Assembly: GCF_023544445.1 (NCBI RefSeq)
Contig: NZ_JALPVJ010000001.1
Coordinates: 558,001 to 622,000 of the forward strand
DNA from: Actinoplanes sp. M2I2
GTDB lineage: Bacteria > Actinomycetota > Actinomycetes > Mycobacteriales > Micromonosporaceae
DNA length: 64,000 nt
Reading direction: 5' to 3'
A program made the position numbers and the translations under genes. Positions 39,140 to 47,128 of this stretch are shown here, piece after piece. Under the pieces are notes generated by a model. The model did no database searches, was not told the origin of the DNA, and saw only the letters and a program-made list of their open reading frames with translations. Each line of letters opens with the position of its first letter. Position 1 is the stretch's first letter.

Positions 39140-40087
39140 GTGCAGACACCTCTCGCGCCCGCCCTGGCCGGCGCCACCGGCATGGCCTTCGTCGGCGGCA
39201 GCGTGGCCGTCTCCGGCTTCCTGGCCGACGCGCCCTCGCTGACCGTCCAATCCCTCCGGTACGCGCTCGCGTGCCTGCTGCTCGTCCTGTGGGCCCGCCT
39301 CGCCGGCAAGCGCCTGGTCCGCCCCCGGCGCTCCGACTGGCTCTGGCTCGGCGGCGTCGTCCTGACCGGCATGCTGATCTTCAACGTGGCCCTGGTGCAG
39401 GGCTCCCGCCACGCCGAACCGGCCGTGCTCGGCGTCGCCGTGGCCTGCGTGCCCCTGCTGCTGGCCGTGGCCGGTCCGCTCCTCGAGGGCCAGACCCCGG
39501 CCCGGCGGCTCGTCGCGGCCGCGCTGGTGGTCACCGCCGGAGCCGCCCTGGTGCAGGGCTTCGGCCGCACCGACGGCCTCGGGCTGGTGTGGGCCCTGGT
39601 CACCTTCGCCTGCGAGGCCGGTTTCACGCTGCTGGCCGTCCCGGTGCTGGGCCGGCACGGGCCGCACGGGGTGTCGGTGCACTCGACCTGGATGGCCGCG
39701 GTCGCCTTCGGGGCGGCCGGCCTGGTCGGCGAGGGCCCCCGCGCGGTCCTGCGCCTGCGCCCCGACGACGTGCTGGCCGGCGTCTACCTGGCCGTCGCGG
39801 TCACGGCGGTGGCGTTCGTGCTCTGGTACACCTGCGTCCAGCGGCTCGGCCCGGCGCGGGCCGGCCTGCTGACCGGGATCGCCCCCGTCGCGGCCGCCGC
39901 CGTCGGTGTGGCCCTCGGCGGCCCGATGCCGGGCCTGGCGGTGTGGGCGGGCGTCGCCGTGGTCGCGGCCGGCCTGGCCCTCGGCTTCCGCCCCGGCCGC
40001 GCCGCCGCCCCCGACGCGCCGCCTGTCCTGGCGCCCGCCGTTTCGGGGCCGGCGGGCCTCAGGCCAGATGTGCTGGATCGCGTTTGA
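39140..40087 (+). CDS. EamA/DMT-family transporter
   Basis: A 315-aa membrane protein with ten hydrophobic segments in two EamA repeats, starting GTG CAG ACA (VQTPLAPALAGATGMAFVGG). DMT proteins export amino acids or other metabolites. Divergent MocR genes often control such exporters, so an amino acid, amine or vitamin B6-related substrate is plausible but not shown. The tail (about 25 residues) is Ala/Pro-rich. Its last 29 bp overlap the convergent serine hydrolase gene. Confidence 0.88.
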   Translation: MQTPLAPALAGATGMAFVGGSVAVSGFLADAPSLTVQSLRYALACLLLVLWARLAGKRLVRPRRSDWLWLGGVVLTGMLIFNVALVQGSRHAEPAVLGVAVACVPLLLAVAGPLLEGQTPARRLVAAALVVTAGAALVQGFGRTDGLGLVWALVTFACEAGFTLLAVPVLGRHGPHGVSVHSTWMAAVAFGAAGLVGEGPRAVLRLRPDDVLAGVYLAVAVTAVAFVLWYTCVQRLGPARAGLLTGIAPVAAAAVGVALGGPMPGLAVWAGVAVVAAGLALGFRPGRAAAPDAPPVLAPAVSGPAGLRPDVLDRV

Positions 40088-41363
40088 AGACGAACGTCGC
40101 GATGTCGATCGCCTGGACCTGGCCCTCGTCGTCGCGCAGGAGGTGCAGGATCTCGCCCTCGTTGTCGCCCTCGATGCCGCGCCAGTGGTCCGGGGCCTCG
40201 CGGGTGAACCGGGAGCGGTGGTTCGGCCCGGTCATGAGCAGCGAGTCGCCGTACGGGGTGATCTCGAACTCGCGGCCCATCCACCACCAGCGGCCGACCA
40301 GGGTGGCCGCCTCGCCGGTGGGCGGGGCGGGCGGCATCCAGGGTGCGGGCGTGGCCGGTTCGGCCTCCACGGCCACGGCCAGCGCCGCCAGTGCCACGTC
40401 CTTGATCGTCGTGCCGGTCAGGCCGTACGCGTTGGCGAACACGACCACGCCCAAGCGGCTCCGGCGGTGCACGGCGAACTGGGCCACGTAGCCGGGCATC
40501 GAGCCGCCGTGCCCGACGAAGACCCGTTCGCCGACCCGGTAGAGGTGCGGGCCCAGACCGTGGCCCTCGGTCCACGATTCCAGGTCGCTGATCACGACCG
40601 GCGCGCACATCTCGTCGACCGTCTCGCGGGCCAGCACCGTGGGCGCGGGATCGGTCCAGAAGGCGGCCCACTTGGCCATGTCGGTGAGCGTCGACCAGAG
40701 CTGGCCGGCCGGCGCCATCGCCCCCGAGTCCAGGCGTGGCTCCTCGTGCAGCGAACTGTCGAGCGCGTGCACGACGTAACCGCGGGCGTACGGCTCGACG
40801 GGGGAGTACGTCGTCCGTTTCATGCCCAGCGGGTCGAGCACCCGCTTACCGGCCAGGGTCGCCCAGCTCTCCCCGGTCACCCGCTCGAGGACGGCGCCCA
40901 GCAGCCCGTACGCCAGGTTGGAATAGCGGTAGCGCCGGAAGGGCGCCCCGGCCACCTTGTCGTACCCCAGCTCGGCCAGCAGTTTGTCGACGTCGCCACC
41001 GGGAGTGCGCTCCCACCAGGCGCCGTCCGGCTCACGCTGCAGGCCCGACACGTGGCCGAGCAGCTGGCGCAGCGTCACGCCGCCGATCGGGGTGCCGGGC
41101 AGGTGACGGTAGAGCAGGTCGTCGAGCGCGAAGAAGCCCTCGTCGCGCAGTTGCAGGACCAGCGCGGCGGTGATCGTCTTGGTGATCGAGCCGAGGCGGT
41201 ACTGCGTCTTCGCGTCGGGGCGGGGATGTTCGCCGGCGACGACCTGATGCAGCACGGCGCGGTCCCGGACGATCGCCAGGGCGAGGGACGGCGTACGCCC
41301 TTCGGCCTGCGCGCGGACGGCGATCTCCTCGACCCGTCGGCCGGTCTCCGGCAGCAGCGACAC
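40059..41363 (-). CDS. Serine hydrolase, beta-lactamase class C-like
   Basis: A 434-aa protein with Ser-x-x-Lys in GSITKTIT (about 58-65), Tyr-x-Asn in YSNLAYG and His-x-Gly in FVGHGGSMPG. These are the three motifs of class C beta-lactamase/DD-peptidase-like hydrolases. There is no signal peptide, so it is probably a cytoplasmic esterase or peptidase. The last about 95 residues form a strand-rich extra domain. GTG start with GAGAGGG upstream. Confidence 0.9.
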   Translation of the reverse strand: MSLLPETGRRVEEIAVRAQAEGRTPSLALAIVRDRAVLHQVVAGEHPRPDAKTQYRLGSITKTITAALVLQLRDEGFFALDDLLYRHLPGTPIGGVTLRQLLGHVSGLQREPDGAWWERTPGGDVDKLLAELGYDKVAGAPFRRYRYSNLAYGLLGAVLERVTGESWATLAGKRVLDPLGMKRTTYSPVEPYARGYVVHALDSSLHEEPRLDSGAMAPAGQLWSTLTDMAKWAAFWTDPAPTVLARETVDEMCAPVVISDLESWTEGHGLGPHLYRVGERVFVGHGGSMPGYVAQFAVHRRSRLGVVVFANAYGLTGTTIKDVALAALAVAVEAEPATPAPWMPPAPPTGEAATLVGRWWWMGREFEITPYGDSLLMTGPNHRSRFTREAPDHWRGIEGDNEGEILHLLRDDEGQVQAIDIATFVFKRDPAHLA

Positions 41364-41519
41364 GGTGGACCCTCTCGATGTGTGACTCGTGGGTATAACT
41401 CCGTACGGGCGATATGGCTACGCCGAACCGGCCCCCGGCTTCCATGGCAGTTCGATGACATTTTCCGTGTGGGGGCACGGAGCGTCGCCGGACGTGCGCG
41501 CGCGTGTCACGATCGATGC

Positions 41520-41969
41520 GTGGAAGCGGTTCTCTGGATCGTGCTCGGCATCGCCTTGGCGATCGCCGAGGCTTTCACGGCCACATTTCTGATCATTTTC
41601 TTCGGGGTCGGGGCTTTCGCCGCGGCCGGCGCGGCCGCTCTCGGCGCGCCTCTCCTCCTACAAGTCATCGTCTTCGCCGTCGTCTCCGGCCTCTCGGTCA
41701 CCGCCCTGCGGCCGATCATCCTCCGCCACGCCAAGCCGGCGATCGAGACGGGTGACACCCCGTTCGGCGTCGAGGCGCTCGAGGGCACCCAGGCCATGGT
41801 GCTGGAAGAGGTCGACGGCGCCCACGGCATGATCAAGATCGACGGCGAGCACTGGCAGGCCCGCTCGTTCGACGGCCACGAGAAATACCTGCCCGGCGAA
41901 CGCGTCCGGGTCATCAAGGTCAACGGCGCCACGGCCATCGTGTGGCGCGACGATCTGCCCAACCTTTAG
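41520..41969 (+). CDS. NfeD-like membrane protein
   Basis: A 149-aa protein with two or three N-terminal hydrophobic helices (about 3-25 and 30-58), then an OB-fold domain with LEGTQAMVLEEVDGAHGMIKIDGEHWQARSF and a closing RVRVIKVNGATAIV. This is the short NfeD type, always found beside an SPFH gene. The two act together in membrane microdomains or quality control (family knowledge). It ends 11 bp before the SPFH gene. Confidence 0.9.
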   Translation: MEAVLWIVLGIALAIAEAFTATFLIIFFGVGAFAAAGAAALGAPLLLQVIVFAVVSGLSVTALRPIILRHAKPAIETGDTPFGVEALEGTQAMVLEEVDGAHGMIKIDGEHWQARSFDGHEKYLPGERVRVIKVNGATAIVWRDDLPNL

Positions 41970-41980
41970 AGAGGGGTGCC

Positions 41981-43099
41981 ATGGAAGCTGTAGTCGGCGT
42001 CCTCATCATCGTGATCGTGGTGTTCGCCATCGTCACGTTGCTTCGCTCCGTCCGCATCGTCCCGCAGCAGCGCATGGACGTGGTCGAACGGCTCGGCAAG
42101 TACAAGCGGACCCTGTCCCCGGGCCTCAACCTGCTGGTGCCGTTCGTCGACTCGGTGCGCAGCAAGGTGGACATGCGCGAGCAGGTGGTCTCGTTCCCGC
42201 CGCAGCCGGTCATCACGTCCGACAACCTGGTCGTGTCGATCGACACGGTGCTCTACTTCAAGGTCGTCGACCCGGTGCGGGCGACCTACGAGATCTCCAA
42301 CTTCCTGCAGGCCATCGAGCAGCTCACGGTGACCACCCTGCGTAACGTCATCGGCTCGCTCGACCTCGAGCGCGCCCTGACCAGCCGCGAGGAGATCAAC
42401 CGGCACCTCTCCACGGTGCTCGACGAGACCACCGGGCGCTGGGGCATCAAGGTCACCCGGGTCGAGATCAAGGCGATCGAGCCGCCGCCGAGCATCCGCG
42501 ACTCCATGGAGAAGCAGATGCGCGCCGAGCGGGAACGACGCGCCACGATCCTGAACGCCGAGGGCCACAAGCAGGCGGCGATCCTCACCGCCGAGGGCGA
42601 GAAGCAGTCCCAGGTGCTGCGGGCCGACGGTGACCGCCAGGCCCGCATCCTGCAGGCCGAGGGCCAGGCCAAGGCGATCCGGACGGTGTTCGACGCCATC
42701 CACACGGCCAACCCGTCACAGAAGGTGCTGGCCTACCAGTACCTGCAGGCTCTGCCGCAGATCGCCAACGGCACGGCCAACAAGGTGTGGATCGTGCCGA
42801 CCGAGCTGACCAAGGCCCTCGAGGGCATGGGCGGCGCGCTGGGCGGCCTGGCCAACATGGCGGGCGACATCCCGAAGTCCACGGTCGACTCGGCCGCGGT
42901 CGAGCGGGAGGCCTCGGAGGCGGCGGCGTCGGCCGCGGCCGAGGCACAGAAGGTCAACGACCAGGTACGGGTGGCCGAGGCTCAGGTCAGCGGCGACCAG
43001 GACAAGACGGCCGCACTGCCCGCGGCCGAGCCGATCCCACCGTCGGCCGCTCTCGGCGGCGCCGACTACAACGGCGTGGTCGACCGCGAACGCGCCTGA
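41981..43099 (+). CDS. SPFH/stomatin-like protein
   Basis: A 372-aa protein. N-terminal membrane helix (about 2-21) then the SPFH domain (VRIVPQQRMDVVERLGKYKRTLSPGLNLLVPFVD), a long helical coiled-coil-like segment (MEKQMRAERERRATILNAEGHKQAAILTAEGEKQ) and a variable Ala/Glu-rich tail. Stomatin-like proteins form ring oligomers at the membrane. It is the second gene of the NfeD-SPFH operon and is followed by a terminator. GAGGGGTGCC precedes the ATG. Confidence 0.93.
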   Translation: MEAVVGVLIIVIVVFAIVTLLRSVRIVPQQRMDVVERLGKYKRTLSPGLNLLVPFVDSVRSKVDMREQVVSFPPQPVITSDNLVVSIDTVLYFKVVDPVRATYEISNFLQAIEQLTVTTLRNVIGSLDLERALTSREEINRHLSTVLDETTGRWGIKVTRVEIKAIEPPPSIRDSMEKQMRAERERRATILNAEGHKQAAILTAEGEKQSQVLRADGDRQARILQAEGQAKAIRTVFDAIHTANPSQKVLAYQYLQALPQIANGTANKVWIVPTELTKALEGMGGALGGLANMAGDIPKSTVDSAAVEREASEAAASAAAEAQKVNDQVRVAEAQVSGDQDKTAALPAAEPIPPSAALGGADYNGVVDRERA

Positions 43100-43109
43100 C
43101 CTCACGCAC

Positions 43110-43141
43110 AACGGCCGGCTCCGTCAGGGGCCGGCCGTTTC
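43110..43141 (+). terminator. Intrinsic terminator after the SPFH gene
   Basis: AACGGCCGGC (43110-43119) and GCCGGCCGTT (43130-43139) form a perfect 10-bp stem with a 10-nt loop, ending in TTT. It lies 11 bp beyond the SPFH stop codon. Confidence 0.85.
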
Positions 43142-43148
43142 ACGTCCC

Positions 43149-43223
43149 GGCACCGTCGCCGCTCTCACGCCTCCAGGTCGTCGCGTCCTGGCACCGTCGC
43201 CGCTCTCACGCCTCCGGGTCGTC
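43149..43223. repeat. 34-bp direct repeat over the TrmH gene stop codon
   Basis: GGCACCGTCGCCGCTCTCAC and the next 14 bp occur at 43149-43182 and again at 43190-43223 with one mismatch (41-bp step). The right copy includes the TGA of the TrmH gene, so the left one is a second copy of its 3' end. Confidence 0.85.
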
Positions 43224-44018
43224 ACGGCCCAGCTCCCAGAAGGCGACGGCGGCCGCGGCGGCGATGTTGAGCGAGTCGACGTTGCGGCGCATCGGAATCT
43301 TGACGGGCACGTCGCTGGCCGCCAGCGCGTTCTTCGAGAGCCCGGGGCCCTCGGCGCCGAGCAGCAGCGCGGTCTTGCGCCGCTGCTCGCCGGTGAGCCG
43401 CTGCAGCGGCACCGCCCCGGCATCCGGCGTCAAGGCCAGGACGGTGAAGCCACTCCGGCGGAGCAGCTCCAGGCCGTCGGGCCAGGGCTCCAGGCGGGCG
43501 TACGGAACGGCGAACACCTCACCCATGCTGACCCGCACGCTGCGACGGTAGAGCGGATCGGCGCACGTCGGCGACAGCAGCACGGCGTCGATGCCCAGCG
43601 CGGCCGCGCCCCGGAACACGGCGCCGATGTTGGTGTGGTTGTTGACGTCCTCCAGCACGGCGACGCGGCGCGCGGTGGCGACGACCTCGCCGGCCGTGAG
43701 CAGCGGCGCCCGATGGAACGAGGCCAGGACGCCACGGTGCACGTGGAAGCCGGTGGCCTCCTCGAGCACGGCCGGGGTGGCCGCGTAGATCGGCGCGTCG
43801 CCGGGCAGGTCGGCCAGCTGATCGGTGCGTTTCTCGTCGATCAGGTAGGACCGCGGCCGATAGCCGGCTTTCAGCGCGCGGCGCAGCACCAGCTCGCCCT
43901 CGGCGATGAACAGCCCGTTGGGCGGCTCCCATCGGGTGCGCAGCTCGAGGTCGGTCAGGGCGCGGTAGTCGCCGAGCCGGTCGTCGCCGGGGTCGGTGAT
44001 CAGATGGATCTCGGGCAC
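43206..44018 (-). CDS. TrmH/SpoU-family RNA methyltransferase
   Basis: This 270-aa enzyme methylates ribose 2'-O of tRNA or rRNA using SAM. Motif 1 is LEDVNNHTNIGAVFR (about 120), motif 2 ALLLGAEGPGLSKN (about 217), and motif 3 IPMRRNVDSLNIAAAAAVAFWEL at the end, together forming the knotted SPOUT site. The N-terminal about 100 residues resemble the substrate-binding domain of SpoU proteins. GTG start 5 bp after the DHFR-like stop, so it is cotranscribed with that gene. The target RNA is unknown. Confidence 0.93.
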   Translation of the reverse strand: MPEIHLITDPGDDRLGDYRALTDLELRTRWEPPNGLFIAEGELVLRRALKAGYRPRSYLIDEKRTDQLADLPGDAPIYAATPAVLEEATGFHVHRGVLASFHRAPLLTAGEVVATARRVAVLEDVNNHTNIGAVFRGAAALGIDAVLLSPTCADPLYRRSVRVSMGEVFAVPYARLEPWPDGLELLRRSGFTVLALTPDAGAVPLQRLTGEQRRKTALLLGAEGPGLSKNALAASDVPVKIPMRRNVDSLNIAAAAAVAFWELGRDDPEA

Positions 44019-44023
44019 GGCGC

Positions 44024-44611
44024 TCAGTCGACCCGGTAGGTCAGGTGGGTGGCGTGCCCGGACGCTCGCACGTGGATCTGGCGCAGCCCGCGCGGCACGG
44101 CGCCGTCGAACAGCGGGGTGCCCGAACCCAGCAGCACCGGGGCGAGATGCAGCCGCACCTCGTCGACCAGGCCCGCGTCGACGGCGCTCCGGACGACCGC
44201 GCCACCGCCCATGATGACCACGTCGCGATCGTCGGCCATGGCCCGGCCCTTGTCGACCGCGCTGCCGAGGCCGTCGACCACGAAGGTGAACCGGTCGGCC
44301 AGCCGCACGTGAGCCGGCGGGGTGCGGGTGACGACCAGGACGGGCGGCTCCGCGGCCAGGCCGGCGCCGTAGCCCATCTCGTCGCTCCAGCCGTCGGGGG
44401 CGTCGACGATGTCGAACAGGGTGCGGCCCATGATGACCACACCGGTGGCGTCGACCGTCTCGGCCTGGACGGCCCGGTCGATGGCGTCACCGTCGAGGGC
44501 CCAGGTGTGCAGCGCCTCGCCGCCGCGGCCGAGGCCCTGCCCGGGGCCGGGCTCGGGACCGGTCACGAATCCGTCGAGCGACACCGAGATGTCGGCGACC
44601 ACCTTGGCCAT
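44024..44611 (-). CDS. Dihydrofolate reductase-like (RibD C-terminal) protein
   Basis: A 195-aa protein starting MAKVVADISVSLDGFVTGPE, which is the dihydrofolate reductase-family (RibD_C) entry. GVVIMGRTLFDIVDAPDGW and DRDVVIMGGGAVVRSAVDAGLVDEVRLHLAPVLLG follow the NADPH-binding pattern. These YwjB/YyaP-like reductases have unknown substrates and are not the housekeeping DHFR. GGAAGGAG lies 6 nt upstream of the ATG. It leads the TrmH gene. Confidence 0.88.
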   Translation of the reverse strand: MAKVVADISVSLDGFVTGPEPGPGQGLGRGGEALHTWALDGDAIDRAVQAETVDATGVVIMGRTLFDIVDAPDGWSDEMGYGAGLAAEPPVLVVTRTPPAHVRLADRFTFVVDGLGSAVDKGRAMADDRDVVIMGGGAVVRSAVDAGLVDEVRLHLAPVLLGSGTPLFDGAVPRGLRQIHVRASGHATHLTYRVD

Positions 44612-44738
44612 GGCTGCTCCTTCCGGCCGATCCCGGGGTCTCCCGGGGCCGACTGCGAGCATGCCACTGGGGTCCGACATTCCGGTGCGGGGGCCTTCGG
44701 GGCCTTGGTGCTGCGGAGTATGGGTGCTGCGGGGTGTC

Positions 44739-45404
44739 TCAGTGCTTGGGGAGGAGCCGGCCGCCCGTCCAGGCCAGGCCTGTGCCCGCGGCGAGCAGCA
44801 GCAGGGCCCCCACCGCCGGCAGCGGGCGCTGGGCGTGCGCGCCGGCGCCGATGACCGCGGCGGCCAGCATGAGCAGCACGCCGTCGGCCGGGTTGACCAG
44901 CCCCGACCGGAAGACCGCCCAGCCGAGCAGCACCCAGCCCGCGCCGAGCGTGGCGGTGGCGCCCAGCTCGACCAGGCGCAACTGGTCGACCGTCAGCGCC
45001 GAGCCGGCCGCGGCCGTACCGGGCGGGAGGGCCATCAGCGGCAGGCTCAGCACGAACCCGGCCAGGCCGAGCAGCAGACCGACCAGGGCCGACCGGCGGG
45101 TGCGCGAGCCGGCGAGCAACCCGGCCAGCGCGATCATCGCGACCGCGGCCAGCCAACCGGCGGTCAGCGTCACCAGGAGGGGCCCGGTCGGCGCGTCCAG
45201 GCCCAGGGTGGTCCAACCGTGCAGCAGAGCCGCGACCGGCAGCGCCCACAGCGCCAGACGGGCATAGCGGCGGACACTCCAGACCCACACCGCTTCCCGT
45301 ACGGGGAGAAGGGGCTCGTCCCGGGCCACGCCGGCGCCGCCGACCCACGCCGGGGCGACGCGCAGTGGCCGTCCACTGGCCGTCTGATGGTGGCTGATGC
45401 TCAT
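44739..45404 (-). CDS. Polytopic membrane protein, unknown
   Basis: A 221-aa protein with about six hydrophobic segments from residue 48 on (LALWALPVAALLHGW, LLVTLTAGWLAAVAMIALAG and so on) and a roughly 45-residue N-terminal cytoplasmic lead. No family is recognised. GGCGGAGCC precedes the ATG. It is divergent from the PatB-like gene; 150 bp separates the two starts. Confidence 0.65.
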   Translation of the reverse strand: MSISHHQTASGRPLRVAPAWVGGAGVARDEPLLPVREAVWVWSVRRYARLALWALPVAALLHGWTTLGLDAPTGPLLVTLTAGWLAAVAMIALAGLLAGSRTRRSALVGLLLGLAGFVLSLPLMALPPGTAAAGSALTVDQLRLVELGATATLGAGWVLLGWAVFRSGLVNPADGVLLMLAAAVIGAGAHAQRPLPAVGALLLLAAGTGLAWTGGRLLPKH

Positions 45405-45553
45405 GGCTCCGCCTCGTGTGGGCTCAAGCCGAGCGGCCCGGGGGCAACCGTCGGAATCCTGCGTGCAGCCTCCCAGAGCCCGGCCCGACTCGCAGTCGAT
45501 TCACAGAAAACTTCCGCCGGGAAACTGTCGGAGCCGAGGTGCAGGATGTCGGC

Positions 45554-46690
45554 ATGAACGCGGAACTGACTGTCCCCCCGCTGTCCGACCTCCGGCTGCG
45601 CCGCAGCGTCAAGTGGCGCACCTTCCCCGGCGACGTGCTGCCGCTGTTCGTCGCCGAGATGGACTATGCGCTGGCCCCGCCGGTCGCGGCGGCGCTCACC
45701 GAGGCCGTCGCGCGCGGTGACGCCGGCTATTCGACACCCGGTCCCGAGCTCGGCCGGGCCTTCGCCGGGTTCGCCGCCCGGCGGTGGGGATGGGAGCCCG
45801 ATCCCGGCCGGGTCCTCCCGGTGACCGACGTCGGTGTCGGGGTCGTCGAGCTGCTGCGGCAGCTGGTCCGTCCCGGCGATCCGGTGGTGATCAGCCCGCC
45901 GGTCTATCCGCCGTTCTTCGACTGGGTGCCCGAGGCCGGCGGCCGGGTCGTCGAGGTGCCCCTGGCCGCCGGCCGGCTCGACCTGGCCGGGCTCGAGGCG
46001 GCGTTCGCCACCCATCCGGCGGCCTACCTGCTGTGCAACCCGCACAATCCGGTCGGCCGGGTGCACACGCCCGACGAGTTGGCCGAGCTGGTCCGGCTCG
46101 CCCTGCTCCATGAGGTGCCGATCATCAGCGACGAGATCCACGGCGCCCTGGTGCTGCCCGGGGCGAGCTTCACGCCGCTGCTCTCGGTGCCCCGCGCGGA
46201 TCAGACAGCGCTGAGCGTGGTGTCGGCCAGCAAGGCGTTCAACGTGGCCGGGCTCAAGTGCGCCGCCGTCGTGGCCGCCTCGACCCGGATGGCCCAGATC
46301 GTCGAACGGCTGCCCCGCGAGGTCACCGAACGCACCGGGCACCTCGGCCTGCTCGCCTCCGTGGCCGCCTTCGAGGAGGGCGACTCCTGGCTCGAGGCGC
46401 TGATCACGACGCTGGCGGCCCGTCGCGAGCAACTCGGCGGGCTGCTGGCGTCCCGGTTGCCCGCGGTGCGGTGGACCCCGCCCGAGGCGACCTATCTGGC
46501 CTGGCTCGACGCCTCGGCGTGGGGGCGCGACGCCGAGCCGCGCGACCGGTTCCTCGACGACGCCCTGGTCGCGCTCGAGCCGGGCACCAGGTTCGGGGCG
46601 GTCGGCTCGGGGCATGTCCGCCTCAACTTCGCCACGAGCCCGGAAATCCTCGACGAGGCGGTGAGCCGCATGTCCGCCGTATCGGTCTGA
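45554..46690 (+). CDS. PatB/MalY-type cystathionine beta-lyase / aminotransferase
   Basis: A 378-aa PLP enzyme of fold type I. The Schiff-base Lys is in VVSASKAFNVAGLKCAAV, with the preceding IISDEIHGALV (Asp, and the Tyr/His cofactor contacts) and YLLCNPHNPVGRV. This matches PatB/MalY C-S beta-lyases acting on cystathionine. MalY-like relatives can also act as aminotransferases. The ATG at 45554 is the first sensible start; GCAGGATG is a weak ribosome site. Confidence 0.9.
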   Translation: MNAELTVPPLSDLRLRRSVKWRTFPGDVLPLFVAEMDYALAPPVAAALTEAVARGDAGYSTPGPELGRAFAGFAARRWGWEPDPGRVLPVTDVGVGVVELLRQLVRPGDPVVISPPVYPPFFDWVPEAGGRVVEVPLAAGRLDLAGLEAAFATHPAAYLLCNPHNPVGRVHTPDELAELVRLALLHEVPIISDEIHGALVLPGASFTPLLSVPRADQTALSVVSASKAFNVAGLKCAAVVAASTRMAQIVERLPREVTERTGHLGLLASVAAFEEGDSWLEALITTLAARREQLGGLLASRLPAVRWTPPEATYLAWLDASAWGRDAEPRDRFLDDALVALEPGTRFGAVGSGHVRLNFATSPEILDEAVSRMSAVSV

Positions 46691-47128
46691 AAGCTCCACC
46701 GCGTCGTCGCGCTCGTTTCCGCGCTTCCGGGTTGACCTTCGACGGCGCCGGCCACTTGTGCGGCGGTTGTCCGGACGGGCGTCGTCGGCCGACGGTGAAG
46801 CGGTGCTCTGATCGACGTGTTCTGTCGGCGGGCGACGGCTTCGACAGTCGCGGCCACCACCAGCCCACCCGCTGCGAGCGGATTCGTCCGAGCACCGCAC
46901 GCGCCGGCCAGGCAGTGCCGGCCGGTCCGGTGCACCGTTTCGGCCATGATGTGAGCGCCGCGTGATCCGGTGGCGCGACGGGTGTTCCGGTTCCGGCACG
47001 TTTCCTGAGGGGACGCGCGAGGCCGGTGGTCCGGTTGGGGTTGTGCTGTCTTCCGGTCGAGCGGCGCGGCGCGGCGTCCGGACGTACGGTTGTACTGGTC
47101 GATCGATCCGCCGAACGGGGGTGTGCCA
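46691..47128. other. 438-bp gap before the globin-reductase gene
   Basis: I see no coding region or RNA gene that I can support. Frames that stay open on the minus strand here are Arg/Pro-rich shadows. TACGGT at 47085-47090 is a possible -10 for the next gene, about 39 bp before its GTG. Confidence 0.5.
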